From Adenanthera pavonina (lineage: Eukaryota > Streptophyta > Magnoliopsida > Fabales > Fabaceae), in the NCBI GenBank assembly GCA_026686845.1, contig JAIVEN010000012.1, positions 64,501 through 128,500 of the forward strand: 64,000 bases of DNA. The letters run 5' to 3'. Shown here in pieces: positions 12,115-23,807 of the stretch. Position numbers and translations under genes: made by a program. Each line of letters begins with the position of its first letter. Position 1 is the stretch's first letter. Below the pieces are notes generated by a model, which saw nothing but the letters and a program-made list of their open reading frames with translations, ran no database searches and was not told where the DNA came from.

Positions 12115-14497
12115 TTACAGTTCATTAGAATTTACCATACCCAATTCCCTTCTAATTTTGCAGTGTCTATCTTCTGCAAGAGGTTTGGTCAGAATTTCAG
12201 CAACTTGATATTCGGTAGGGATGTATTCCAATTTGATATGTCCTTTCAGAACATGATCCCTTACAAAGTGATGCCTAACTTCAATATGCTTTGTCCTTGA
12301 ATGGATGACATAATTCTTTGTGATGTTGATAGTACTTTGATTGCCACATATTATTAGTATTTTCTTTATCTCAATCTCAAGATCTTCAAGCTGCTGCTTC
12401 ATCCATAGAACTTTAACACAATAGCTACCAGCTGCAACATATTCAGCTTTTACAGTGGAGATTCTTCAGTTTATAAATATGATTTGGTTTTGTTGAGTCC
12501 TCAAAGCCTAGAGGTTGATCAACATAAACCTCCTCCATGATATATCCATTCAGAAAAGCACTTTTTACATCTATTTGAAATAACATTAAGTCTTTCATGC
12601 ATGCATAGGCCAATAGGATTCTAATTACTTCCAATCTTGCAACTGGAGCAAAAGTTTCTTCAAAATCAATACCTTTTTCTTAATTATATCCTTTGGCAAC
12701 TAATCTTGCTTTATTTCTAATGATTGAACCAGATTCATCAAGTTTATTTCTAAAAACCCATTTAGTCCTAATAATAGGGTGATTTTCAGGTCAGAGAACT
12801 AAATCCTAAACTTGATTTCATTTAAAATGATTTAGTTCATCTTACATGGCTAGAATCCAGTATTCATCAGTTAAGGCTTCTTTAGTACACTTAGGTTCAA
12901 TTTGGGAAATAAAAGCACAATTGATCATTTGATCCCTAAGTTGTTTTCTAGTTTTAACTTTCTCCTGAACATCCCCAATCACTTGATCAAGTAGATTATT
13001 CCTTTGATATTTCCAAGCTCTAAAGAGTTCTTGAGACATTTCCTCATTGTTCACATACTCAAGATCACTCTCTTGAATATCTTCCTCTATGTTAGTAGAT
13101 TCAGATATTTTTGGAGGTTCAATTTTATCTTCTTTAGAAAGATTTAAGTTCTTAAAGTTGGAGATAAGATAATCTTCATCAATGACATGCTTGGAAACTG
13201 TTTCATTTTCAATAAACACAATATGCACAATTTCTTCTATTGATCTAGTCTTTTTATTAAAAACTCTATATGCTTTACTCTTACTAGAATAGTCAAGAAA
13301 TATACCTTCATCAGATTTGGCATCAAACTTACCTAGATGCTCCTTTCTATTGTTGTGGATTAAACATTTACAGCTGAATACATGCCGATATGAAAGGTTT
13401 GGCTTCCTCCCTTTGTACAACTGATAAGGAGTCTTTCCTAGAATTGGTCTGATGTAGGCTCTATTAATAATGTAACTTGTTGTGTTTACTGCATCAGCCT
13501 AGAATACTAGAGGGAGTTCCTTTTCATTCAGCATTGCTCTTGTCATTTCTCCAATTGTTCTGTTCTTCCTTTCCACCACTCCATTTTGCTGAGGAGTCCT
13601 TAGTGCTGAAAAGTTGTGATCAATTCCATGTTCATCATAGTACTCCGAAAAACTTGAATTTTCAAATTTTCCTCCTTGATCAGGCCTGATAGACACAATA
13701 GAAATACCTTTCTCATTTTGTACTTTCTTAGCCAAGGTTACAAATGCATCAAATGTTTCACTTTTGGAAGAAAGAAATAAAGTCTAGGTAAATCTAGAGT
13801 AATCATCCATAATCACAAGAACATACAGGTTTCCACCAATGCTTTTTACTCTATATGGACCTATCAAATCCATATGTAATAGTTGCAATGGTCTAGATGT
13901 GGTGACAACATTTTTAGATTTGAAAGATGATTTGGTTTATTTGCCTTTGAGGCATGCATCACATTCTTTGTCCTTTTCAAAAGAGATTTTTGGTAAACCA
14001 GTGACTAAATCATTCTTAATCAGTTTTGATAGTTGGTTCATGTTAACATGTGCCAGTCTTCTATACCACAACCAACTATCATTATCTTGACTAATTAAAC
14101 AAATAGAATCTAAGAAAGAAAGTTCATTAAGATCAATGGTATAGTAGTTACCATCCCTTTGAGCCTTAAGGATTACTTTATGATCACTTTTTCGGATGAC
14201 TAGGCAGAACTTTGAGTTAAACAGTACCCAGTTCCCTTTATCACATGTCTGACTCACGCTTAGCAGATTGTGGTTGAGGCCAATTACAAACAGTACCTCT
14301 TCTATGGATGTTTCAGGGTTCTTTCCCACAATGCTAATGCCAACTATTTTGCCGTATTAGTCACCTCCAAATGTCACCTTTCCTCCTTTCTTGTCTCTAA
14401 GGCTGATGAACTTCTCCTTATCACCAGTCATATGGCTTGAACAAGCATTGTCCATATACAATTTGTTGCTTTTTCTTGTTCTAAGACCAACCTGCAA
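12115..14497 (-). pseudogene. Pol polyprotein of element B, with large RT deletion
   Basis: Frames in order on the minus strand are protease (LYMDNACSSHMTG near 14440), GAG-pre-integrase and HHCC region, integrase core with TPQQNGVVERKNRTIGEM near 13570, the linker, the start of RT (FQIDVKSAFLNGYIMEEVYV near 12570), then an abrupt jump near 12462 from HIYKLKN to AEYVAAGS of RNase H. The YVDD active-site part of RT and the first half of RNase H are gone, some 250 codons compared with A. The first zinc-finger His is Tyr (WLWYRRLAHVN). The final stop at 12115 is preserved. It cannot make a working polyprotein. Confidence 0.85.
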
Positions 14498-14505
14498 AAC
14501 AAGGT

Positions 14506-17500
14506 TCAGATTTTCTTTTTAGGTACCCAAATCTGCTTGGGTCCTTTTCTGTCCATGACCTTTTCCCTACATACAAATGTACCTTTAGGAACCCATTCTA
14601 CCTTCCTGTCAAGTTCATTTTTCTTCAACAAACATGAACTAGAAACATATCCCTTCTTATTATAGAAGTAACAGGTAGCAAAGGAACTGCTAGATTGTGA
14701 TGCAAGAAGAAAGTAATGCAGATAATACTTTTGTTTCACATATTTTGGTTGGACATAGGATTCAATGCATTTTGAAGTGTGATTTTTTCTTTTCATGTCC
14801 ATCAGCATGCACAAAATGCCTCATGTACAGATTTTGGTTTTTCTTTTTAATCTTTCCTTTGACTACACAAGGATCATAGCCAATGCCAGCTTTTCTTGTG
14901 CAATTATCTGACTTCCCATTAAAGCAAACAACATATCTTTGCCCTTAGTAAGTCTAGCCATGCTCTTCAACATTCATTAGTTTACTTTAATTTAATACAT
15001 GATGTACAACAAGCAGATTCAGCTCTAAGCAAAGATGCAGTGTCAGAAAATTTTGCACTCATATTTTAACTTACTAATCTTTTCCTAGCTTGTTTCAGTT
15101 CTTTAGCAGTCTTAACGAACTCATCATGCAAATCATGAAATGCATCAAGCAATTCAGGATAGGAAGGTTCAGATTCATATACCTCATATTCATGATCACT
15201 GTTAGATGCGCTTGGAGTCTCTTCAGATGCAAGTGTCATCAAGCAGATGTTGGCAATTTCTTTTTTATCATCATCTTCTTCATCTAAGTTGTTGCCCCAA
15301 ATTGATGAGATGTATGCCCTCTTCGTCTTGCCTTTGTCAGTAGCTTTCTTTTCCTTCTCTTGCTTCTTTAGGAATTGTGGACAATCCCGTTTGATGTGCC
15401 CTTACTTTTTACATTCATAGCATGTGACAAGCTCTTTTCCTTCTTTCTTGTTATCTCCAGCTACTCCTTTCTTGAATTATCTTTTATTTCTTTTCTTGTT
15501 ATAGAACGTTCCAAATTTTTTGACCATCATAGCCAAAGTCTCTTCATCTAGTTCATCACCATCATCAGATTCATCTTCTTTCTCTTCTATAGCTTTTAAA
15601 GCAAGGTCTTTCTTTTTCCTATCTTAACATGCTTCCTTGAGGACTTTCATTTTTCCTTCATACTCTTCAAGGCTACCGAAGAGTGCTGTGACAGAAGCCA
15701 TTGACTCTCCTCTGACCTCCTCTATTGCTGTTACTTTTGGTTGCCAATCTAGAGGAAGAGCTCTAATGATTTTTCTAACTTTCTCTGGCTGAGTGTACTC
15801 CTTGCCGAGACTTTTTAGTTGATTCATAATGAGGGTGAATCTCTTTTGTAGCTCTTTGATACTTTCACTTTCCACCATTCTGAAACTTTCATACTCACCA
15901 ATGCAGGAGTTCAATTTATTCTCCTTTACTCTAATGGTTCCTTCATGAGCTATTTCTAGAGTGTCCCACATACCCTTAGCTGTGGAACATTATGATGTTG
16001 GGAATTTCACTATACACACAGCAAAAAAACTATGAGAAATTCCCTCCCATGGATTCGTCAACGTTGTTTAGATTGAGATGTAGAAAAAGAATTTACCTCC
16101 GGTGCGTCCCTTGTTGTTCTTTTTGGTTTTGTTGGACCCCAGGAACTAACTCAATTAGTCAGCTCCCTCTACCAGTATCAACACGAACGGTGAGTCCAAC
16201 TCGAATGGCGTGTTAGCACCTCAGGTTGTGATGTTAATACAAGTCCGTACAATTCCACATGCCTTTGCTTTTCATCTGTACATTTTTTCTTTCTGAGTGT
16301 ATGGCCGTTCTCTCTTTAGGGTAATTTGAATTCTATTGATTCTATATCCTAATCTATATCAATATATATATATAGGATTCAGTATTTATTTAATTTAAAT
16401 CAATAATTTAAACTAAATCAAATAATGATTAAATAGATTAGTTTGAATTTAAATCTATCTAATAGATTAAATTTAACCTAACTATCTAATATATATCGAG
16501 AATCAAATCTGAATTTAATTTATCATATAAATCAAATTTAGATTATTAGTTTAAATTCAAATTTAGAATCCAATCTAAATTAAATTTAGATTATGACATT
16601 AGTTTAAATTTAAATCTATCATATAGAATTAAATTTGAAACTAATTAATTTGAATTAATTTGAACAATATATATTTCGAAATATATATATCAAATATACA
16701 ATATATCAAACATATATATATTTCAAATTTTAATATATACATATATATCAAATATATATAATTTTATCACCCTAAATTGAACATAAAATTCATTGAATCT
16801 AGACATATTTTAGATTCAATGAATCTAGACATTCTAGCTTGAGTTGGCCCGTTCTTGTGCGTGACCCTGTAGGACCATATGATGTCGTCAGTGAGCTATT
16901 AATATTATTGGACCCACAAGTCACAAGTGGCCTCTAACAAGACATTGTGACTACCCAAATTATGATATTGGTGATCTGATACAACCTATCATATAACCCG
17001 ATCACATCCCTTTTGTCTCATGATATATAGGTCAAGTATGAGGCATGGAAACGTCATCCTCGTTTTACTCGACCATCACTTTCTTGATCTCCAAGTAGAC
17101 TGACAGAACAAATGGAAACTCTTCCATTCGAGCATGACCATGCATTTTTTTAGTATCACTCATCAAGAGGCCCAAATATATCTCTCTATTAATTAGAGGG
17201 ATGAATTCCATCTTGACCATTTATCTTCCTCCACACGAGTTCCACTATGCCCGATCATAGCCTTTATGATCTCCCGATTAAATGTGACTTTTGACTATGT
17301 CAAAGTATAATGTTCCCCATGTAAGAAGCCATGGTGATCTCAAGTCTGAGGGCTTAGTGACACGGTTATATATAAGATAGGCTTATGACTTGATTCATGC
17401 AGTTATCTCATGATGGGTCAATCCAGTGCCTATTCTCTAGCAGGAGCTTATGATTTTGAGTTGTATCTTCATACATAATTATCAATCAAAATCATACTAA

Positions 17501-18000
17501 CCTTAATTCATCATTATTTCCACAAAGATGATTGACTAGGGATATTTAGGATAAAATAATTTATCCAAGGATATTATTAGAAAGAAAAACATGCAAACAA
17601 TATAATAGTGTAAGAAAAAAAACACCTTTTTTTATAATGAAACACAATGTTCATAATATAATGATTAGCCTAGGGCATAATCTCTAACATGTGATACTCT
17701 GTAGAATTTGTCCTGGTTTAATGCATTGACTAGGTAGTGTTTTACCTTAAAGTTCAGTAGGACTCTTCTCTTATCTACCTCATTCCACTTATCTTATGGA
17801 TTCTCCTTGTATTTCCCATCATCCTGCAGCTTTATTGGGACAAAATCTCCTTTCTGGATGATAGACCAGATGTCTAGATCAATGGACTGGATATACATTT
17901 GCATTCTCATCTTCCAGTATCCATAGTGTTCTCCACTGAAACTAGGTGGTCTGTTCGCGTTGTTTCCCTCAGGTAGAATACTCTCTCCACAGCCAGCCAT
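14506..18000 (-). pseudogene. Gag of element B, split by solo LTR D2
   Basis: It starts at ATG 18000 (MAGCGESILPEGNN) with the DUF4219-like N-terminus (FSGEHYGYWKMRMQMYIQSI). It is interrupted by D2 at 17689-15996 and resumes with MWDTLEIAHEGTIRVKENK. It then runs through the acidic and lysine-rich region to a second zinc knuckle (CYFYNKKGYVSSSC near 14660) and ends WVPKKKI then TGA at 14508-14506. Several stops and frameshifts lie in the middle (15000-15600). In the second knuckle both the second Cys and the His are Tyr. Confidence 0.8.
15996..17689 (-). mobile_element. Solo D-family LTR D2 inside gag of element B
   Basis: It is bounded by TGTTGGGAATTTC on the left and AATCTCTAACA on the right (plus strand), with the 5-bp flanks TATGA (15991-15995) and TGTGA (17690-17694). 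The B gag reading is continuous across the two flanks, which proves insertion. No internal domain is present, so it is a solo LTR of 1694 bp. The left-central part (16370-16770) is almost pure AT with many AATTTAAATT palindromes. D1 and D3 are the same family in the opposite orientation. The superfamily is not certain; 5-bp TSDs and TG..CA ends fit copia or gypsy. Confidence 0.85.
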
Positions 18001-18040
18001 TGAATTTCCTGGATCGTTAGATTCTTTATTTGAGAGTTAG

Positions 18041-18053
18041 GGCTCTGATACCA
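18041..18053 (-). other. Primer-binding site of element B (initiator Met tRNA)
   Basis: On the minus strand, two bases after the LTR end, it reads TGGTATCAGAGCC, complementary to the 3' end of plant initiator tRNA-Met. Gag starts only about 40 nt further on. Confidence 0.85.
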
Positions 18054-18055
18054 CT

Positions 18056-19642
18056 TGTTAGATATGCTGACTTCCCAAGATAGGGGTAAATTAGGAAGAT
18101 TAAAATTTTCTGCAAAAGTATAAGAGAGTGGTGAAAGAAAGAGTGACAGCAAAACTAAAGTATAAAATATAACCAAGTGAAAAACAAGATAAGGGAAGAG
18201 AAGACACAAATATTTATCCTGGTTCGGTCTCTTTCTCTTGACCTACGTCCAGTCCTCAAGCTAGCACTTGAGTTTTTCCACTATCTTACAAGAATTCATT
18301 GGGCTTCTTGCATTGCCTCAATACAACTTGATGCTCTATTTCAAGAGCTTACAATTCCCCTTTTTGCACTCTAGCTAAGTGCTTCTCAAATCCCTTGTGA
18401 AATCTCCTCACAAGAAAATCTTTCTTCCCGATGAAGATAAGATTGATTACACTAATTGAACTCTCTAATTTAGAGTATATATGAAAGTTGAAGTACATGA
18501 TATAAAGTATGTGAGAGCAGAAGACTTTGACTGAAGAATTTAGCAGAGTTTCTATATATATATTGTAAAAATTGTTACCCACACTTCAAATGAAGTTCTA
18601 TTTATAGATTTTTGTCTGAACTATACGTTAGAGACAAGATCTAGCCGCTAGAGACATTACCCAATGGTTACTCTGAAAAACTATTCATTCACCAACCACA
18701 TTTAATGCGTCTGACATTCAAAATTCCAATTTTGGTGTGTCAACAGATGAATTTTCCAGAGACCGTAACCTAAAGACTTTAACGTTGTAACTCAAAGTTC
18801 GTCTGTTCTAATGCGAAGTTCAAACTTTCATCTTTGGCAAATGTTTATATGTTGGAACATACAAATTTTCAAGTTTAAAGTTCTTCTGGTAAGTGTGAAT
18901 AGTTGTTCCATATTGCTACAGTGCTTTTGAAGTTCAAATTTTGGTGCCTAAAATTCGTCTGTCAGTGGGCATCTCAATATGGTATAATAGTTCTTCTTTT
19001 CGAAATTCAAATTTTCAAATACCAAAATTCATCTATCAAGAGATCTTTTATCAAATCTAATTCAAAGTTCGAATTCTGAATACTAAAATTCGTATGTCAG
19101 ATGACTATCATAACAGTCTTGCAAACTATCTTTCCAAAGTTTAAATTTTCAAAGTCAAAGTTCGTCTGTTAGAGAACTAACTTAGAGTTTTTTCTAAACT
19201 TTACTTTCAGATGAACTTTGTCATATCTTCAGATGAATTTTTTATTTTTCATAGATTATGTTTTACTCGAAATTCAAATTTTCAAAGATGAAATTCGTCT
19301 ATTAGAGGGACCTCTTTTCTAACTAACATATTTTCACTAAGAAGTTCAAATTTTAGAAACCAAAATTCAAATTTCCAAAGTAACAAATCAAGTTTAACCT
19401 TTCAAAATTTGTCTGATAGTGGGTATTTTTCAAATACTTCATGAGTTATCGTAAAAATACATTTTTAACGCATTCTCTTGCAAAATCAAAGCCTTTTACT
19501 CAATTGAATTCAATAAGAAATTCTATATCAAATCTTATACTTGCTTTTCTTGGATTTCTTCACTTGAGATCTTTTGTACACCTTTGATATCTTCCTTCCA
19601 AACTCTAGTTGGTTTGGAATCATCAAAACACTTGATTCAACA
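18056..19642 (-). repeat. 5' LTR of element B
   Basis: It runs from TGTTAGATATGCTGACTTCC to TTGATTCAACA on the plus strand. The U3 repeat region lies at the right, and the TATA box reads CTATAAATAG on the minus strand at about 18598-18607. Length is 1587 bp. The right flank (GATTAGATG) gives no TSD with the left end of the element. Confidence 0.85.
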
Positions 19643-20658
19643 GATTAGATGTAGGGGAATAAACAAAATGATCAAGAATTTACAAGCCCATGTCTGTGAT
19701 CGGTTGCATGAAAGAGGAAGAACCGTTGACTCGTTGAAGGGTTATCCCAACCAAGGTATGAGGCATTCGATTATAAAGGACAAGGTCGGAGAGAAATTGG
19801 GGGGAGGTGCATCTGAGAAGGGACAAATTAGATGGAAAGAGAGAAGAGAGGAAGAGTACAAGGAAACTGAAGGAAAGCCCGATGTTGAACAGCATAAAGG
19901 TTTTGACTAATCGAAGCACACATCTTTGAGGGAGAAGAGTTGGAGTTATAGCGAAATTCTTTCGTAGCTACATCCCTCAAGCTTAGCTTCTTCTCGGGGG
20001 TGGTATTACTAACAAATGCTATGACTGATGATCTTCTGAGAAGATATGAGTTAAGACTTGTAAGGCATTAGAATCTATTTCAAAAGAATGCATATGAGAT
20101 GTTTGGTTAAATGCATGAACGAGGCTAGGCCTAGAATTTGGTGTTTCTTTTCTGCTGAATCAGGGTCCTACTAAGGAAAAGTGAGCTTGGGTTAAAAATT
20201 TAGTTTGGTTAAATGCTACTATGCTTTCTCTTTTTCCTTTGTCCTTATTGAACTTGACGTAGATGAGTGAGGGATTTTGTTGTTTGCCCTAAAAAAAAAA
20301 AGTAAAAAGTTTCTTCTTTGTTGGTTGGGTAATTCAAAGGTGATGCTGGTGTTGTGATGTAAGTTGTACTATAGCAATGATGTTGCCCAAATATCATGCT
20401 TCCCCTTGTTGATAGTGAATAGAGGATTTTTTTGTCCTATTTTAGATTGCCTTTAGTGCTGATGGGAAACTGGTCAAATGCTTGAAAGAGGAATCTTGAT
20501 TCACTATGTGTTTCATTTTGACCCCAAGAGTTAATAGGGTGTTTGGGGTTTTTATTTAGACTATCTTCATCTTATTGGTTTGCCCTTAAAAAAACAAAAA
20601 AACAAGAACAAGAAAGAAGGAAAAGGATAAATGAGTGATGACATATTTAACCTTCCAC
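19643..20658 (+). other. Unassigned kilobase, possible host-gene remnant
   Basis: This stretch is less AT-rich than its surroundings and resembles none of the LTR families in the window. It lies between the end of B and the solo LTR D3. An open reading frame (see next entry) is followed by about 750 bp without coding signal but with poly-A-like runs (20290 and 20588). It could be a last exon plus 3' UTR of an old host gene or a fragment carried by another element. I recognise no family. Confidence 0.3.
19668..19910 (+). CDS. Small unrecognised ORF, 80 codons
   Basis: The frame from ATG 19668 to the stop at 19908-19910 encodes a charged, hydrophilic peptide. It starts MIKNLQAHVCDRLHERGR, with a KERREEEYKE stretch near the C-terminus, and has no signal peptide or membrane segment. 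The same frame is also open upstream into the LTR of B, and the LTR end creates an AG just before it, so it could equally be a truncated exon. No family is recognised. Composition looks more like coding than repeat sequence, but that is weak evidence. Confidence 0.2.
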   Translation: MIKNLQAHVCDRLHERGRTVDSLKGYPNQGMRHSIIKDKVGEKLGGGASEKGQIRWKERREEEYKETEGKPDVEQHKGFD

Positions 20659-20663
20659 CTCAA

Positions 20664-22277
20664 TGTTGGAGATTGTACCTTAGGCCAATCATTATATTAT
20701 GAACATTCTACTTCATTATAAAAAAAAGGTGTTTTTTCTTTTATTATATTGTTTGCATGTATTTCATTATAATAATATCATTGGATAAATCATTTTATCC
20801 TAAATGTCCCTAGTCATTTATCTTTGTGGGAACAATGATGAAATAAGACTAGTATAATTTTGATTAATAATTATGGATTAATTATTATGAAGATATAAAT
20901 CAAAATTATAAGCACCTGTTAGGAAACAAGTGCTGGATTGACCTGTCATGAGATAACTGCATGAATCAAGTCATAAGCATATCACATATATATAACTGTG
21001 TCACTGAGTCCTCAGACTTGAGATCACCATAGCTTCTTACATGGGGAACATCGTACTTTGGCATAGTCAAAAGTTACCTTTAATCGAGAGATCATAAAGA
21101 CTATGATCAGGCATAGTGGAATTCATGTAAAAGAAGATGAATGGTCAAGATGAAACTTGTCCCTCTAATTAATGAAGAGATATATATCTGGGCCCTCGAT
21201 GAGTGGGACTGAGAAATGCATAGCCATGCTTGAATGGAAGAGTTTCCATTTATTCTGTTAGTCTGCTCGCAGATCTAGAAAGTGATGGTCGAGTAAGATG
21301 AGGATAATTTTTTCCATGTCTCATACTTGACTTATATATCATGAGACAAAAGGGATATGATAAGTTGTATTAGATCTCCGATCTTATATAATTTGGGCAG
21401 TAACAATGTCTTACTAATGGCCACTTTTGACTTACGGATTCAATAGTGCCATTGGCCAACTGCCAATATCATATAGCCTGTAAGGTGGCACACAAGAACG
21501 GACTAACTTAAGCTAAAATGTCCAGATTCATTGAATCTAAAATGTGTCTAAATTAAATGAATTTAACATTCAATTTAGGATGGATGGATTTTATAAATAA
21601 ATATATATTTTATAAAATTTGAAATATATATATGTTTGATATATTTTATATATTATTTCAAAATATACATATATATATATCATTTAAATTAATTTAAATA
21701 AATTAGTTTTAAATTTAATTCTATGTGATAGATTTAAATTTAAACTAATGTCATAATCTAAATTTGATTTATATGATAAATTAAATTTATATTTGATTCT
21801 GGATATAGATTAGATAACTAGTTTAGATTTAATTTATTAGATAAATTTAAATTTAAACTAATCTATTTAATTAGTATTTGATTTAAATTAATCAAATAAT
21901 AAACTCTATCTATATATTAATATAGATTAGGGTTATTAGATACTGAATCAATAAAGAGTCTCATCCACCATAGAGAGATAGCAGTCGTGCACTCACAGAA
22001 AGAACGTATGGATGCACACTCACAGAGAGAACATACAAACGTTTGCAAACAGAGATGCTAGCACGCTGTTCGAGTTGGACTCACCGTTTGTATATATACC
22101 GGTAGAGGTAGCTGATCAGACATGTTAGTTCCTAGGGTCCAAAACTAAAAAAAAAACAAAATGACATGCACCGAAGGTAATATTCTCTTTTACATCTCAA
22201 TTTAAATAATATTGATAGATCCATCGGAGGGATTTTGGTGATGTTTTTCTACTGCGCATGTACTGAGATTCTCAATA
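20664..22277 (+). mobile_element. Solo D-family LTR D3
   Basis: It starts TGTTGGAGATTGTACC and ends near GAGATTCTCAATA, aligning with the GAAATTCCCAACA end of D2. The flanks CTCAA (20659-20663) and CTTAA (22278-22282) form a TSD with one C/T difference. There is no internal domain; length is 1614 bp. The CATCATACTT-type block is conserved with D1 and D2 (GAGACAAAAGGGATATGATAA near 21340), as is the AT palindrome-rich segment (21600-21930). Confidence 0.8.
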
Positions 22278-22282
22278 CTTAA

Positions 22283-23570
22283 ATATACAACTTGACTTGC
22301 AATGGCGTTTTTTTTTTCCTTTTGCTTTCCATTTGTGCATTGTGCTTTAAGTGACTTTTGTGTGTGTATTTTACTGCTCCATTTATTAAGTATGATTTGA
22401 TTCCTTGATCCATACAAATTGTGCGAGTAGTGAGTGGATGGATACAAATTGAAGGAGTCTTGGAACTTTACTTTTATTGATTGTCTAATTATTTAGATGT
22501 TGAGTAATACACAAAACACACTTGTACTTTATAATTTATATACTATTCATTACTTATTAGTTTTTTTAAAATTAAAAATTAAAAAACATTTGTTTATCTG
22601 TGGGAGATTTTGAAATCTTTGCAGATATTCAGAGAATCAACCTATAGTGTGGTGTAACGATTCTCTACGGATGTAAATCAATTTTTTAAAATATATTTGT
22701 ATAATAATAAACATATTGATTCTTTTAGATTAATGAAAAATAGATGCTTTTAGATTAACGAGAATCTTTTTTTCCAAAAATATAACTAAGCATAATAATA
22801 TATTATGAGAAAACTCCTTTATTTGTGGGGGATTTTGGGATCATGGCAGATACCTAGAAAATTAGTTTATCGCATGGGATAATGATTCTTTGTGAATATA
22901 TTAATTAATTACAAATTTTTTTAAATAATATATAGATAGATTTTTTTTAAAATGCTTTTAATTACCAATGAAAATGTTTTAAAATAAATACTCCCAAAAT
23001 ATAATTAAAACACACAAAAATATAATTAAGTGTAATAATATATATTATTTATGATTATTATTATTATTATTATTATTGAAAATAAATGAATAGATTCTAA
23101 ATATATATATAACAAAAAAATGTGCAATTAGTAAAATAAATAAAATTGAAAATATCTTCAAAAATCAAATAAATTAAGAGAAAGCAAGTTGAATTAAATT
23201 ATTTTTTGCAAATTAAAACATATAAACTCAGACTTCGGAAAATTGTTTCACTTGTAAAATGGTAAATTATTTTCATTCGGTTTTCTCTTATCATAAAAAT
23301 TTTTGACACCCTTTTTAGTCCAAATTACGTGGACTTTAATCCCTATTACAGGGTAGGTAAGCTTCAAACTCTGATTCTAGATCAAGTCCGCTTTTGTAAA
23401 TAAATAATATTTTTGTCTTATTTTATTTTTCCCAATCTCTCATATTTTCATTTTATTTTATTTATTTTTTTCATTTTCTCTTATTTTTATATTTATTTTT
23501 GCATATGACTGATTAAAGTACAATCAAAATAATTTTTAAAAGCCATAAAAATTGTATAATCAACTTAAAG
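22283..23570. other. AT-rich region without genes
   Basis: No coding potential. Two segments about 230 bp apart resemble each other: GTGGGAGATTTTGAAATC with GATTCTCTACGG near 22600-22670, and GTGGGGGATTTTGGGATC with GATTCTTTGTGAA near 22825-22900. They are probably parts of a decayed repeat. A (TTA)n run lies at 23054-23077. Confidence 0.4.
23054..23077. repeat. (TTA)n microsatellite
   Basis: An ATT/TTA triplet run of about eight units in AT-rich DNA. Confidence 0.8.
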
Positions 23571-23807
23571 TAACCGTTTTTAGGAGTAAGTGTTGTAGAG
23601 GTGCCTAACACTTTCCCCACTTATAATTGTACTCCCAAACCCAACTCTGATTCACATACCATCCTTATCATTTTTCAATTGGTTTTCCAAAAATTTTCCT
23701 TAAACTTTTAGTGGAGACTCCTCCTAAATTGGCTTATATCATGAAAGTTGATTTTTTGATTTTTTTTTCTTTATTTTTGTGCCATCCGCATTACATTTCG
23801 GGTGTAA
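23571..23807 (+). mobile_element. Possible 3' end of a gypsy (Tat-like) LTR
   Basis: Phrases in order are GAGGTGCCTAACACTTTCCC, CTCCCAAACCCAACTCTGAT, GTGGAGACTCC and CATTTCGGGTGTAACA. They recall the tail of plant Tat-group gypsy LTRs (GGTG..ACACCTTCCC, CTCCCGAACCC, GTGGCGACTCC, TTTCGGGTGCGACA). The left part is not delimited. It ends exactly where the truncated gag of element C begins, so it marks a deletion or recombination junction. The family assignment is from memory of the motif order. Confidence 0.4.

Larger units (their letters stand above)
7122..19642 (-). mobile_element. Sirevirus-like Ty1/copia element B, degraded
   Basis: This copia element is in minus orientation, with LTRs at 7122-8637 and 18056-19642. 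Its order is 5' LTR, primer site, gag, pol, ORF3, polypurine tract, 3' LTR, the same as element A. The solo LTR D2 splits its gag. Its pol carries stops and has lost most of RT and half of RNase H. The outer flanks (GTAAA left, GATTA right) do not form a TSD, and the left LTR lacks its terminal TGTTAGATA, so the left end has been rearranged against D1. It is older than A: its LTRs differ much more from one another. Confidence 0.85.
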
